A stretch of 64,000 nucleotides of DNA. It comes from Limnochorda pilosa (GTDB lineage: Bacteria; Bacillota; Limnochordia; Limnochordales; Limnochordaceae). The position numbers were made by a program, and so were the translations under genes. Every line of letters starts with the position of its first letter. Position 1 is the stretch's first letter. The DNA is taken from assembly GCF_001544015.1 (NCBI RefSeq), contig NZ_AP014924.1, positions 2,728,001 through 2,792,000 on the forward strand, in the 5' to 3' direction. Positions 52,557 through 62,488 of the stretch are shown piece after piece. Under the pieces are notes generated by a model. That model did no database searches, was not told the origin of the DNA, and was given only the letters and a program-made list of their open reading frames with translations.

Positions 52557-54778
52557 CAGGTGGGCCGGGCCCGCGAGACCCGGGAGACCCCCTTGACGCG
52601 CTGGAGCCGCTCCATGACCTCATCCATCTGGCGGGTGTCGGTGATGTCCACCACCAGGTTGATGTAGGCCACCTTCCCCCGGGTGGTACGGGCGTTGACG
52701 GCTTCGATGTTCATCTTCCCCTGCTGGGAGACGGCATCCATCACCTGGGTGAGGAGGTTGGTGCGGTCGACGGCTTCCACTTCGATCTCCACCGGGAAGC
52801 TCAGCGGCTGGCCGCCCACGGACGCGGGGGCGACCCACTCCACCGCGATCTCCCGCTCCTCCTGCTCCCCCAGGGCCTCGGTGTTGGGGCAGTCCCTCCG
52901 GTGGATGGAGACGCCCCGGCCTCGGGTGATGTACCCGATGATCTCGTCGCCCGGAACCGGGCTGCAGCACTTGGAGAAACGGATCAGCACGTTCTCGAGC
53001 CCGGGCACCCGCACCATCTGGTGGGGCTGCACCCGCGCCCGGCGCCCTCCCCGGTGGTGGGCCAGCCGCCACCGGCGTCGCAGGTCCTTCAGCCGGCTCT
53101 CGCCCAACACCCGGCCCAGCGCCTGGTTGACGGTCCAGCTCCCGAAGCCTACCTGGGCGTAGAAGTCGTCCTCGGCCGCCAGGCCCGCCCGCTTGGCCGC
53201 GTCCTCGATGCGGTCCACGCTCAGCTCGCCTGGCTCCACGCCCAGGCGCCTCGCCTCGGCCTCCAGGAGCTCCCGCCCGCGCTGGGTCATCTCCGCCCGC
53301 CGGGCCTCCTTGAGGAAGGCCCGGATCTTGCTCCGGGCCTTGGAGGTCTTGACGAAGGAGAGCCAGTCCTGGCTGGGCGCCGCGTTCTTGGCGGTGAGGA
53401 TCTCAACGAACTCGCCGTTCCGAAGCCGGTGGTTCAAGGGCACGATCCGGCCGTTCACCTTGGCGCCGGCGCAGTGGAGGCCGATGTCGGTGTGGATGGA
53501 GAACGCGAAGTCGACGGGCGTGGAGCCGGTGGGGAGGCTGCGCACGTCGCCCTTGGGGGTGAAGACGAAGACCTCGTCCTCGAAGAGGTCGATCTTCAGG
53601 GTCTCCATGAACTCCTGGGGGTCCCTCATCTCCCGGAGCCACTCCATGACCTCCCGGAGCCAGGCGACCTTCTTCTCGAACTCCTCGTTGGACCGGTACC
53701 CTTCCTTGTAGAGCCAGTGGGCCGCGATGCCCTTCTCGGCGATGCGGTGCATCTCCCGGGTGCGGATCTGGATCTCCAGCGGGTCGCCCTTGGGCCCCAC
53801 CACCGTCGTGTGGAGCGACTGGTAGAGGTTGGACTTGGGCATCGCGATGTAGTCCTTGAAGCGCCCCGGGATCGGCGTCCAAAGGGTGTGGACCAGCCCC
53901 AGCACGCCGTAGCAGTCGCGCACCGTCTCCACCACGACCCGGACCGCGATCAGGTCGTAGATCTCGTTCAGGTCCTTCTGCTGGCGTTGCATCTTCTGGT
54001 AGATGGAGTAGAGGTGCTTGGGCCGGCCGAAGATGTCGGCCTTGAAGCCCGCCTCCTCCAGGCGCCGGCGCAAGAGCTCGAGGGCTTCCTGGACCTCCGC
54101 CTCCCGCTCCTTCCGCTTCTTGGCCAAGCGCTGGGCCAGGCTGTAGTAGGCCTCCGGGTTCATGTAGCGGAAGGCCTCGTCCTCCATCTCCCACTTGATG
54201 GACCACATGCCGAGGCGGTGCGCCAGGGGCGCGAAGATCTCGAGCGTTTCCCGGGCAATCTTCCGCTGGCGCTCGGGGGGAAGCGGGTCCAGGGTGCGCA
54301 TGTTGTGGAGCCGGTCGGCGAGCTTGATGACGATCACCCGTAGATCCTCGGCCATGGCCAGGAACATCTTCCGGAGCGACTGGGCCTGGTGCTCCTCACG
54401 ACTCTGGGTGGGGATTCGGGAGAGCTTGGTGACCCCGTCCACCAGCAGGAGCACCTCGGAGCCGAAGCGCTCCTCCAGCTCCTCGCGGGTGATGGGGGTA
54501 TCCTCCAGCACGTCGTGGAGGAGGCCGGCCGCGAGGGTCACCACGTCCAGTTCCAGCTCGGAGAGGAGCAAGGCCACCTCCAGGGGGTGACGCACGTAGG
54601 CCACGCCCGAGTCGCGGCGCTGGTTGCGGTGGGCCTCCTGAGCCGTCTCGTAGGCGCGGCGGAGCAACCCCGCGTCGGCCTGGGGGTTGTAGGTGAGCAC
54701 GCGCTGTACCAGCGTCTCGAAGATCCGGTCCTCTTCGGTGAGGACCGGGACCTCGGCGCTTCGCTCCGGCTTGCCCAT
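52556..54778 (-). CDS. rel: Bifunctional (p)ppGpp synthetase/hydrolase Rel
   Basis: The stringent-response enzyme. The 740-residue protein has, in order: an HD hydrolase domain (VRHPLEVALLLSEL, AGLLHDVLEDTP), the synthetase domain (KPKHLYSIYQKMQ-like RPKHLYSIYQKMQ, MPKSNLYQSLHTTVVGPKG), TGS (VFTPKGDVRSLPTGSTPVDFAFSIH), a conserved-Cys region, and C-terminal ACT. Hydrolase HD residues are intact, so both activities are expected. It follows apt by 4 bases. Length is normal. Confidence 0.98.
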   Translation of the reverse strand: MGKPERSAEVPVLTEEDRIFETLVQRVLTYNPQADAGLLRRAYETAQEAHRNQRRDSGVAYVRHPLEVALLLSELELDVVTLAAGLLHDVLEDTPITREELEERFGSEVLLLVDGVTKLSRIPTQSREEHQAQSLRKMFLAMAEDLRVIVIKLADRLHNMRTLDPLPPERQRKIARETLEIFAPLAHRLGMWSIKWEMEDEAFRYMNPEAYYSLAQRLAKKRKEREAEVQEALELLRRRLEEAGFKADIFGRPKHLYSIYQKMQRQQKDLNEIYDLIAVRVVVETVRDCYGVLGLVHTLWTPIPGRFKDYIAMPKSNLYQSLHTTVVGPKGDPLEIQIRTREMHRIAEKGIAAHWLYKEGYRSNEEFEKKVAWLREVMEWLREMRDPQEFMETLKIDLFEDEVFVFTPKGDVRSLPTGSTPVDFAFSIHTDIGLHCAGAKVNGRIVPLNHRLRNGEFVEILTAKNAAPSQDWLSFVKTSKARSKIRAFLKEARRAEMTQRGRELLEAEARRLGVEPGELSVDRIEDAAKRAGLAAEDDFYAQVGFGSWTVNQALGRVLGESRLKDLRRRWRLAHHRGGRRARVQPHQMVRVPGLENVLIRFSKCCSPVPGDEIIGYITRGRGVSIHRRDCPNTEALGEQEEREIAVEWVAPASVGGQPLSFPVEIEVEAVDRTNLLTQVMDAVSQQGKMNIEAVNARTTRGKVAYINLVVDITDTRQMDEVMERLQRVKGVSRVSRARPT

Positions 54779-54782
54779 GGGG

Positions 54783-55304
54783 CTATCCCTCGTCGTACCG
54801 GACCAGAGAGAGGATCTCCCGGTCGCCCAGCCGGTCGCGGCCCTTCAGCCCCGCCAGCTCGATCATGAAGGCGAAGCCGGCGATGACGCCGCCCAGCTCC
54901 TCCACCAGCCTGGCGGCGGCCGCAATGGTCCCGCCGGTGGCCAGGAGGTCGTCGACCAGGAGCACCCGCTGGCCCGGTTGAACCGCGTCCCGGTGGATCT
55001 CCAGGGCGTCGGTACCGTACTCCTTCTCGTACTCCACCCGCAGCGTCGCCGCCGGCAGCTTGCCCGGCTTGCGCACCAGCACGAAGCCGGTCCCCAGCTC
55101 GTAGGCCAGGGGCGCCCCGATGAGGAAGCCGCGGGACTCCACCCCCACGATCAGGTCCACGCCCCGGTCCCGGAAACGACGGGCCATCTCCTGCACGGTG
55201 AAGCGCAGGCCGTCGGGGTCCTTCAGAACGGTGGTGATGTCCTTGAAGCTGATCCCGGGCTGCGGAAAGTCGGGGATGACCCGGATCATCCGCTTGAGGT
55301 CCAT
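54783..55304 (-). CDS. apt: Adenine phosphoribosyltransferase
   Basis: It makes AMP from adenine and PRPP. The 173-residue protein has [21 protein letters not shown] near the start. [27 protein letters not shown] and the PRPP-binding [13 protein letters not shown] near 120 are also present. ATG at 55304 has GGGGAGGGG upstream and overlaps recJ by 19 bases. The recJ-apt-rel order is as in Bacillus. It salvages a purine next to the nucleotide second-messenger gene. Confidence 0.98.
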   Translation of the reverse strand: MDLKRMIRVIPDFPQPGISFKDITTVLKDPDGLRFTVQEMARRFRDRGVDLIVGVESRGFLIGAPLAYELGTGFVLVRKPGKLPAATLRVEYEKEYGTDALEIHRDAVQPGQRVLLVDDLLATGGTIAAAARLVEELGGVIAGFAFMIELAGLKGRDRLGDREILSLVRYDEG

Positions 55305-58135
55305 GGACCCGCCCCTCCCCGCAGAAGATCCTGCATCCGGGCGAGCCCGCCGAAGAGGGCGATCTCGCTGATGGCGGCAAACTGCTGCTTCCGGAGAATA
55401 CCTCTAGTATAGCGTACGGAGCGGCCCAAGTCCAGCTTGCGTCCCGGGTGGGGCGCCAGGCGTACCGCGACGCCCCCGCCCGGTGCCTCTTCCTCCCAGG
55501 CCAAGAGGCCCACCTCCGCCAGCACGGCCAGCCCTTCGCGCACGGTACGGGCGCTGAAGGGCAGGCTGCTCGCCCGGCTGAGCTCGCGGGCTGCGTCCCG
55601 CGGCTCCAGCCGTCCCGGGTGCCCGCTCAGGTACCGGTAGAGGGCCGCGAGCCGCTGGCGGCCCGGGTGGAGCATCTCCACCCGGGTCTGGAGCCGTTGT
55701 ACCCGGGGCCTGGAGAAGCGAAGCTCCACCCGGCGGCCCTGCACGGCCTCCCCGAGCCGCTTCCACCCTTCCAGCGTCCAGGGCGGGGTCCACAGGATCA
55801 CGGTTCCGAACCGGGCGCCCGCCCCGGCGCTCGAACCCAGCACGGAGCCGTCCAGGGCCACCGCCAGCGGGGCCTCCTGGGCCGGGCGGTATGGGGGCGG
55901 TGCGAGGCAGGCCAGCTCCCCGTCCAGGGGCCCCAGGAAGGCCACCCCTTCCCGGGCCCCCTTCAGGCGCCAGCGCAGGGCCTGGGCCACCTCCACCGCC
56001 TCCCAGAGGTCCGGGGTGAGGAAGGCGGCAGGGCCGGCCGGGTCCGGCAGGCCGTCGGCAGCCCCCCGCCCGTCCACCAGCTCCCAGGGGGTCTCCCACG
56101 TCCCCGGTCTCCCGGAGAGAACCGGCGTCCCGGGGCGCAGGGCGGCCGACTCCCTTTCCACCTCCGCGGCCGCTCCGGGCCCCTCGGGCGCCAAGAGCGG
56201 CCCCTGGACGGCCTGCCCGGCGATCCACGCGGCCAGGGCCGCCCAGCCGTCGCCCTCGTCCTGAGGGCTGGGGCGCACCTCCCGCAGGCGGAGCTGAAGC
56301 CGCTCCGCCCCCTGATAGCGGTCTCGGGTGGGCTGGTAGGCTACGTCCACCCAACCGCCGGTTTCGGGCACCCGCTCGGCCAGGTGGAATCCGATGGCCT
56401 CCAGGGAGCGGCCGGAGGGCAGGAGGGGCACCGCCCCCTTCACGTGCTCCCCCTCCCGGCCCACGCGCCGCCAGGAGGGCGCCGCGGCCTCACCCGTCCT
56501 CGGGCCCGCCTCTGTGCCGCCGGCCTCCCGGGGCTCGCCCCAGCCGGGGACGGGCTCCACCAGCGCAGGGACCTCCGGGGTTCCCAGGAGCGGGGCGGGG
56601 TTTCCCACCCCGAAGGGGCCCAAGCGCTCCACCTGGGCCAGGAGGCTTTCGTCGACCTCACAGGGGTCGGCCAGACACTCCACCTGCAGCTGCGGCCGCA
56701 AGGGCCTGGGACCCAGCCGCTCCCGGGTGACCGCCTCGAAGGCCTCCCGCAGGGCGGGTACCGCCTCCCGCGCCACCGAGAAGCCGGCCGCCATGGCGTG
56801 GCCGCCGAAGCGGATCAAGTGCGCACGGCAGGCCGCGAGCGCGTCGTACAGGTGGAAGCCGACCACGCTCCGGGCCGAACCCCGCCCCTCGTCACCCTCG
56901 AGGCCGATGACGAGCGCGGGGCGGTAGAACTCCTCCACCAGCCGGGAGGCCACGATGCCCACCACACCCGGGTGCCACCCTTCCCCCGCGGTCACCAGGC
57001 TCACCGCGCCCCCGGCCACCGCCTCCAGCGCCTGCTCGCGGGCCTCCTCCAGGATCTGCTCCTCCAAGGCCTGCCGCTCCCGGTTGAGCTGTTCCAGGAC
57101 CTCCACCAGCGGCGCCGCCTCGCCGGGCGTGCGGGCCAGGAGCAGCCGGACGCCCAGCGAGGCGTCCTCCACCCGGCCTGCCGCGTTGAGGCGCGGGGCG
57201 ACCTGAAAGGCCACGTGGCCCGGGGTGACGGGTCCCTCCCGGAGGCCGAGACCGTCCAGCAGCAGGGCCAGCCCGGGACGGGCGGACGGGGCCGTCAGGC
57301 GGCTCAAGCCGTGGGCGACCAGCACCCGGTTCTCGCCCACCAGCGGAACCACGTCGGCCACGGTGCCCAGGGCCGCCAGGTCCAGAAGCGCGCGGGCCTC
57401 CTCTCCCCGGCCCGCCCGCTCCAGCAGTGCCTGAGCCAGCTTCCAGGCCACCCCTGCCCCGCTCAGCTCCGCCCAGGGGGGCTCGCCGCCCTCAGGGAAC
57501 AGCCTTCGGGGGTTCACCACGGCGACGGCGCGGGGCAACTCGGGGGGGATCTGGTGGTGATCGGTCACCACCACGTCGAGGCCGGCCCTGGCTGCCTGCG
57601 CCACCTCCTCGGAGGCGGTGGTGCCGCAGTCCACGCTCACCACCACCGCCGCCCCGCGAGCCCGCAGCTCCAGCAGCGCCTCCCCATGCAGGCCGTAGCC
57701 CTCGCTCAGCCGGTTGGGCACGTGATACGCCACCTGGGCGCCCAGGGCGCGCAGCGCCGTGACCAGGAGCGCCGTCCCCGTCTGGCCGTCCACGTCGTAG
57801 TCGCCGTAGACCCAGATGGGTTCCTCTCGCTCCAGGGCCCGCTCGATGCGCTGGACCGCCGCATCCATGTCGGGCAGCCGCAGGGGGCTCTCCAGTTCGT
57901 CCAGGGAAGGGTGCAGGAAGCGGTAGGCGGCTTCGGGGTCGTCCAGGCCGCGCCGCACGAGGATCTCGGCCACCAGGGGGTGGAGGCCCAGGTGCCGTTC
58001 GAGGGTGTGGGCCCGCTCCCGGGCTTCCGCCTCCAGCGGCTCCGGCCAGAGCCACTCGGGCGCCGCGCCCGGGGCGCGGCGGCGCCTGCGCCGGGGCGCA
58101 CCCGCTCCCTCCGGTTCTGGGTTGGGGAGGCTCAC
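55286..58135 (-). CDS. recJ: Single-stranded-DNA exonuclease RecJ, long form
   Basis: A 5'-3' ssDNA exonuclease of recombination and mismatch repair. The 949-residue protein has a basic N-terminus, the DHH motif set ([15 protein letters not shown] near 110 and [14 protein letters not shown] near 190), the DHHA1 domain ([13 protein letters not shown]), and an OB domain ([15 protein letters not shown]). A long C-terminal region of ~330 residues follows, ending in a winged-helix-like segment ([25 protein letters not shown]). This is longer than the ~790 residues of Bacillus. GTG at 58135 overlaps the lapA stop (GTGA). Confidence 0.96.
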   Translation of the reverse strand: MSLPNPEPEGAGAPRRRRRRAPGAAPEWLWPEPLEAEARERAHTLERHLGLHPLVAEILVRRGLDDPEAAYRFLHPSLDELESPLRLPDMDAAVQRIERALEREEPIWVYGDYDVDGQTGTALLVTALRALGAQVAYHVPNRLSEGYGLHGEALLELRARGAAVVVSVDCGTTASEEVAQAARAGLDVVVTDHHQIPPELPRAVAVVNPRRLFPEGGEPPWAELSGAGVAWKLAQALLERAGRGEEARALLDLAALGTVADVVPLVGENRVLVAHGLSRLTAPSARPGLALLLDGLGLREGPVTPGHVAFQVAPRLNAAGRVEDASLGVRLLLARTPGEAAPLVEVLEQLNRERQALEEQILEEAREQALEAVAGGAVSLVTAGEGWHPGVVGIVASRLVEEFYRPALVIGLEGDEGRGSARSVVGFHLYDALAACRAHLIRFGGHAMAAGFSVAREAVPALREAFEAVTRERLGPRPLRPQLQVECLADPCEVDESLLAQVERLGPFGVGNPAPLLGTPEVPALVEPVPGWGEPREAGGTEAGPRTGEAAAPSWRRVGREGEHVKGAVPLLPSGRSLEAIGFHLAERVPETGGWVDVAYQPTRDRYQGAERLQLRLREVRPSPQDEGDGWAALAAWIAGQAVQGPLLAPEGPGAAAEVERESAALRPGTPVLSGRPGTWETPWELVDGRGAADGLPDPAGPAAFLTPDLWEAVEVAQALRWRLKGAREGVAFLGPLDGELACLAPPPYRPAQEAPLAVALDGSVLGSSAGAGARFGTVILWTPPWTLEGWKRLGEAVQGRRVELRFSRPRVQRLQTRVEMLHPGRQRLAALYRYLSGHPGRLEPRDAARELSRASSLPFSARTVREGLAVLAEVGLLAWEEEAPGGGVAVRLAPHPGRKLDLGRSVRYTRGILRKQQFAAISEIALFGGLARMQDLLRGGAGPWTSSG
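55406..55434 (-). promoter_or_regulatory. Possible promoter for apt-rel-dtd inside recJ
   Basis: Minus-strand TGGACT (55429-55434), a 17-base spacer and TATACT (55406-55411), inside the 3' end of recJ. Transcription would start about 95 bases before apt. The -35 matches only four of six consensus positions. Confidence 0.5.
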
Positions 58136-58494
58136 GGCCGCTCGCCCCCGGCCGGGCTGCTTTCCTGCGCGGTCTGGGGCGCCGGAGGGTCCGGGGGCGC
58201 GGAAGCCCGCACCTCCGGGACCGTGCCCTTGGCGGGTCCTGCCTGCCGTGCCTGCTCGAGCTCGCGGAGGCGCGCCTCGAGCTGGCGCAGCCGGATCCCC
58301 ACGCGCACGCGCTGGACCATGGCCGCCAGCCCCACGCTGACGGCGCCCACGGTGGCGCTGGCGAGCACCACCAGCACCAGCGACACCTCCACCTGCCAGG
58401 CGAAGAGGTGGACCACGATGACCGCGGCGTTCTGAAGGGCGAAGACAGCCACCAGGAGGGCGAAAATCAGTGCCAGGACCAGGAGCCAGACCAC
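58132..58494 (-). CDS. LapA-domain membrane protein (DUF1049)
   Basis: A 120-residue protein. Two N-terminal membrane segments (VWLLVLALIFALLVAVFALQNAAVIV and LVLVVLASATVGAVSVGLAAMV) flank FAWQVEVS, the LapA/DUF1049 pattern. A coiled coil (RLRQLEARLRELEQAR) and a Pro/Ala-rich tail follow. In E. coli LapA works with LapB in lipopolysaccharide control, but Firmicutes lack LPS and its role here is unknown. GTG at 58494 has GGGAGG 7 bases upstream. Confidence 0.85.
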   Translation of the reverse strand: MVWLLVLALIFALLVAVFALQNAAVIVVHLFAWQVEVSLVLVVLASATVGAVSVGLAAMVQRVRVGIRLRQLEARLRELEQARQAGPAKGTVPEVRASAPPDPPAPQTAQESSPAGGERP

Positions 58495-58566
58495 AGGAGA
58501 GCCTCCCTCGCACCGCACCGGCCGGGCGGAAGTGCCTGCCCCCCGTACTTCGGCGCGCCCTGGTAC

Positions 58567-60237
58567 CTACCTCCTGAACTGGCTCAGGAAGAGCGCCGTT
58601 CCGAGGAAGGCCAGCAACCCCAGGAGCAGCCAGGTGACCACCGGCATACCCCAGAGGATCGGGCCCTTGCCTATCCAGAGGGTGAGGGCGGCGGTGAGGA
58701 GGGTGGCGGCGAAGACCACGCTCACCCCCAGCTCCCTGAGGGCCCGCTCGATGCGGCGCGAGTGGGGGTCCAACCCCTGGTGCTCCAGCTGCATGCGCAG
58801 CCGGCCGCGCCGCGCCCGAGCGGCGAGCCCCGCCACCTCCTCAGGCAGCCGGGTCCACGCCCGCAACGCCTCGAGCGCGTCCCGCTCCAGACGGCGCCCG
58901 ACCCGAACCGGGTGGAGCTTCCGCACCAGGAGCTGGCGCACGAAGGGCCGGGCCACCTCCACGGCGTTGAAGCCAGGGTCGAGCTGGCGGCCGAGGCCCT
59001 CCATCCCCACCAGGACCTTGGCCAGCAGGAAGAGCTCGCCCGGCAGGTGGATGCGGTGCCGGTAGGCGAGCTGCATCGTCTCCTGCACCGTCTCGCCCAG
59101 CGCCATCTCCTGCAGGGTGCGACCGTAGTGCCGGTCGATCACGTCCCGCAGGTCCCGCTGGAGGGCGGCCGCGTCCGTGTCGGGATCCAGGGCGCCCAGG
59201 GCGTCCAGGGCGTCCACCCCCTGGTCGGGGCGGCGGGCCACCAGCGCCTGCAGGAGGTTCGCCACCCCCTCGGCCGTCTCGGCATCCACGTGGCCCACGA
59301 TGCCGAAGTCCATGATGGCCAGGCGGTTGCCCGGCTCCACGTAGAGGTTGCCGGGGTGCGGGTCTCCGTGGAAGAAGCCGTCCACCAGCACCATCTTCAG
59401 GAAGAGCTGGGCCCCCCGCCGGGCGACCAGGGCGCGGTCGATGCCCGCCTGGTCCAGCTTCTCCACGTCGGTGGGCCGGAGGCCTCTCAGGCGCTCCAGC
59501 ACCAGCACCCGCCGGTTGGACCACTCCCAGTAGACCCGGGGGAAGTGAACCCACGGACAGCCCTCGAAGTTGGCCTGGAACCTCTCGATGTTGGTGCCCT
59601 CCAGCCGGTAGTCCAGCTCGCGGCGGATGGCCCGGGCGAAGCCGTCGGCCAGGGCCACGGGGTCGAAGGGAAGGGAGATCCGGCCGGCCGCGAGGCGGGC
59701 CAGGCCGAAGAGGGCCTCCAGATCGGTTTCGATCTGCTCGTGGATCCCCGGCCGCTGGACCTTCACGACCACCTCGGTACCGTCGTGCAGCACCGCGGCG
59801 TGCACCTGCGCGATGGAGGCGCTGGCCAGGGGCTCGGGGTCGATGGAATCGAAGACCTCGGCAACCGGGCGCCCCCCCAGCGCCTCGGCCAGCGCCGGCT
59901 CCAGCGCCTCGAAGGGGACGGGGGGCACCCGGTCCTGCAGGAGCTGAAGCTCGGCGAAGACGTCGGGCGGGATCACGTCCGGCCGGGTGGAGAGGATCTG
60001 GCCCAGCTTGATGAAGGTGGGGCCCAGCTCCTCCAGCGCGCGCCGCACCCGGGCCCCCCGCCGCTCAAGCTCCCGGTCGGGGGCGCGGCGGGCGGGCCAA
60101 GGGCGAAGGCGGGTCAGGCCCAGCTCGTCCACCAGCAGGCCGAAGCCGTGGCGTCCCAGCACCTCCGCCACCTGCCGGTAGCGGCCGGCCATCCGGCGTC
60201 GTCGTCCCAGGGGCCCCATGGGGGCGTCCTCGTGCAC
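58567..60237 (-). CDS. AarF/UbiB-family (ABC1) atypical kinase
   Basis: A 556-residue protein of the ABC1/UbiB kinase-like family. The KxGQ signature FIKLGQILSTRPDVIPP is near residue 73. The Ala-rich loop ASASIAQVHAA, VVKVQRPG, and LDYRLEGTNIERF follow, then HGDPHPGNLYV and IMDFGIVGHVD as catalytic and metal-binding loops. Two membrane segments are at the C-terminus (about 505-550). These proteins support quinone or isoprenoid lipid metabolism; the substrate is unknown. GTG at 60237 or ATG at 60219 may start it. Confidence 0.95.
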   Translation of the reverse strand: MHEDAPMGPLGRRRRMAGRYRQVAEVLGRHGFGLLVDELGLTRLRPWPARRAPDRELERRGARVRRALEELGPTFIKLGQILSTRPDVIPPDVFAELQLLQDRVPPVPFEALEPALAEALGGRPVAEVFDSIDPEPLASASIAQVHAAVLHDGTEVVVKVQRPGIHEQIETDLEALFGLARLAAGRISLPFDPVALADGFARAIRRELDYRLEGTNIERFQANFEGCPWVHFPRVYWEWSNRRVLVLERLRGLRPTDVEKLDQAGIDRALVARRGAQLFLKMVLVDGFFHGDPHPGNLYVEPGNRLAIMDFGIVGHVDAETAEGVANLLQALVARRPDQGVDALDALGALDPDTDAAALQRDLRDVIDRHYGRTLQEMALGETVQETMQLAYRHRIHLPGELFLLAKVLVGMEGLGRQLDPGFNAVEVARPFVRQLLVRKLHPVRVGRRLERDALEALRAWTRLPEEVAGLAARARRGRLRMQLEHQGLDPHSRRIERALRELGVSVVFAATLLTAALTLWIGKGPILWGMPVVTWLLLGLLAFLGTALFLSQFRR

Positions 60238-60289
60238 GGGCCGGCTCCCCCCTCCCGCCCGGCCGGCTTGCAGGCTCAGGCTTTCGCGC

Positions 60290-61195
60290 TCAGGACGCGC
60301 TGGCCTGGCGGACGCGGGTGGAGCGGCGGTGCAGCCACTCGGTCCAGCTCACCCAGAGCGGGCTGGCCACGAAGATGGAGGAGTAGGTTCCCACCAGGAT
60401 CCCCACCAGCAGCGTCACCGAGAAGACCCTCAGGGTCTCGCCGCCCAGGGCCACCAGCACCGCCACCGCCACCAGCGTGGTGAGGCTGGTGTTGATGGAG
60501 CGGACGAAGGTCTCCTGCACCCCCCGGTTGGCGGCCTCGGCCGGCGAGAGCCGCGGGTGGGCCGAGCGGACCTCCCGGATCTTGTCGTAGACCACGATCG
60601 TATCGTTGATGGAGTAGCCCACCACGGTGAGGATGGCGGCGATGAAGGCGGTGTTCACCTCCCACCCCAGGAGGGAAAGGACACCCAGGGCGATCAAGGC
60701 GTCGTGCAGGTCGGCAACGATGGCCATCAGCCCGAAGCTGTACTCGAAGCGGATGGACACATAGACGAGGACGCCTACCGCCGCGAGCCCCAGGCTGAGC
60801 AGGGCCCGGCGCAAGAGCTCCGCCCCGATCACCGGGTGCACCACCTCGGTCCGCAGCACCTCCACGGGTCCGAAGCGCTCGCCCAGGACCCGGTCGATGG
60901 TAGCGATGGCCTCGTTGCTCAGGGCCGGCACCCGGATCAGGACCTGCCGGCCGTCGCCCAGGTGCTGGACGCGGGGGGTGCCCAGGTTGACGTTCTGGAG
61001 GGCGGGATCGGCCAGAGCCTGGCGCAGCTCCGTCTCACTCACCACCCGTTCGAAGCCGCGCTCCATGAGGGTGCCCTGGGTGAAGTCGATGCCCAGGTTG
61101 AGGCCGCGGGTGGCCAGGAGCACCGCGCTCGCCAGGACCAGGAGCCCCGAGATGAGGAAGAAGACGCGCCGGCGACCCATCACGTCGAAGGTCAT
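60290..61195 (-). CDS. secF: Protein translocase subunit SecF
   Basis: It uses the proton motive force to complete Sec export with SecD. The 301-residue protein has an N-terminal membrane segment, LNLGIDFTQGTLM near residue 32, and a soluble P1-like domain. Five further segments include VYVSIRFEYSFGLMAIVADLHDALI and VVGYSINDTIVVYDKIREV. The ATG at 61195 overlaps the secD stop by four bases (ATGA-type). Length is normal. Confidence 0.98.
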   Translation of the reverse strand: MTFDVMGRRRVFFLISGLLVLASAVLLATRGLNLGIDFTQGTLMERGFERVVSETELRQALADPALQNVNLGTPRVQHLGDGRQVLIRVPALSNEAIATIDRVLGERFGPVEVLRTEVVHPVIGAELLRRALLSLGLAAVGVLVYVSIRFEYSFGLMAIVADLHDALIALGVLSLLGWEVNTAFIAAILTVVGYSINDTIVVYDKIREVRSAHPRLSPAEAANRGVQETFVRSINTSLTTLVAVAVLVALGGETLRVFSVTLLVGILVGTYSSIFVASPLWVSWTEWLHRRSTRVRQASAS

Positions 61196-62403
61196 TGCAC
61201 TAGCCCCCTTACGGCCATGGAACGGCCGATCCGATCCGGGTCCCAGTCGGTGAGGATCTCCAGGATCCAGCGGGTGACGACGATGGCGGTGAACATGCTC
61301 ACCAGGATGCCCACGGCCAGGGTGACGGCAAAGCCCTGGACCGGCCCGCTGGTGAGGAAGAAGAGGACCCCGGCCACGATGAGGGTGGTCACGTTGGCGT
61401 CCAGGATCGCCCGGATCGCCCGGTCGAAGCCGGCCCGGATCGCCGCCCGCACCTTCTTGCCGGCCCGCACCTCCTCCTTGATCCGCTCGAAGATGATCAC
61501 GTTGGCGTCCACGGCCATGCCCAGCGAGAGGATCACCCCCGCCAGGCCCGGCAGGGTGAAAGTGGAGCCCATGAGCAGCAGCACCGCCACGTCCAGGAGG
61601 GCGTAGACCAGCAACGCGAGGCCCGCCACGACGCCGGGCAGCCGGTAGAAGCCCGCCATGAAGAGGAGGATGAGGACGCCGCCGATGAGGCCCGCCTGCC
61701 AGCTCCGCTGGATGGAGTCGGCGCCCAGGGTGGGCCCTACCTGCCGGATCTCCAGGGACTCCAGGGGGATGGGCAGCGCACCGCTCTTGAGCTGGACGGC
61801 CAGGTTCCGCGCCTCGTCCAGAGTGAAGCCGCCGGTGATCTGGCCCTGGCCCCGGGTGATGGGCTCACGCACCACCGGGTTGACCAGCACCTTCCCGTCC
61901 AGCAGGTGAGGGATCTGGTACCCCTGCCAGACGGTGGTGAGCTGGGCGAACTTCTTCGCCCCCTCGGGGGTGAAGGTGACGTCGACCGCCGGGCGGCCCA
62001 GATCGTCGCGGCCCAGGCGGGCGTCCGATAGGTCCGCTCCGGTGAGCACCGTCTTGCCCTGGGGGTCCTGGATCTCCAGCTGGGCTGTCTGCCCGATGAC
62101 CCGAATCGCCTCGTGCGCGTCCTTCACCCCCGGGAGCTCCACGATGATCCGGTCGCGCCCCTGGCGCTGGATGATGGGCTCGCTGACGCCGAGGCCGTTG
62201 ACGCGCCGCTCCACCACCGCCAGCGCGCCCTGCATGGCCTCGTCGGTCACCTCCGTCCCGGCTTCCGGCTTGGCCTGCAACACCACGTGCACGCCGCCCT
62301 GCAGGTCCAGGCCGAGGCGGAAGGGCTCGAAGTAGAGCGCTGCGGCCCCTGCCACGACCAGGAGCAGGAGCGCGAGGATCTGCCAGCGATGAGGACTATG
62401 CAC
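61192..62403 (-). CDS. secD: Protein translocase subunit SecD
   Basis: The partner of SecF. The 403-residue protein has an N-terminal membrane segment, FRLGLDLQGGVHVVLQ near residue 30, a periplasm-type P1 domain (VVERRVNGLGVSEPIIQRQGRDRIIVELPGV), and five C-terminal segments with LPGLAGVILSLGMAVDANVIIFERIKEE. Its P1 domain is short, as in Firmicutes. GTG at 62403 has GAGGGGG 7 bases upstream. It is the first gene of the secDF pair and has its own strong promoter. Confidence 0.98.
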   Translation of the reverse strand: MHSPHRWQILALLLLVVAGAAALYFEPFRLGLDLQGGVHVVLQAKPEAGTEVTDEAMQGALAVVERRVNGLGVSEPIIQRQGRDRIIVELPGVKDAHEAIRVIGQTAQLEIQDPQGKTVLTGADLSDARLGRDDLGRPAVDVTFTPEGAKKFAQLTTVWQGYQIPHLLDGKVLVNPVVREPITRGQGQITGGFTLDEARNLAVQLKSGALPIPLESLEIRQVGPTLGADSIQRSWQAGLIGGVLILLFMAGFYRLPGVVAGLALLVYALLDVAVLLLMGSTFTLPGLAGVILSLGMAVDANVIIFERIKEEVRAGKKVRAAIRAGFDRAIRAILDANVTTLIVAGVLFFLTSGPVQGFAVTLAVGILVSMFTAIVVTRWILEILTDWDPDRIGRSMAVRGLVQ

Positions 62404-62458
62404 GAGGTCGCCCCCTCGAAAGAGCACAGAGAAGCCCGGAATCCCGGGCAACACGCCC

Positions 62459-62488
62459 ATTATACCGCCCGCCGCGAGGGCCTGTCAA
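62459..62488 (-). promoter_or_regulatory. Consensus sigma-A promoter for secD-secF
   Basis: Minus-strand TTGACA (62483-62488), an 18-base spacer and TATAAT (62459-62464), a perfect match to both hexamers. The upstream gene's TGA stop (62485-62487) is inside the -35. The leader is about 50 bases. Confidence 0.85.
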
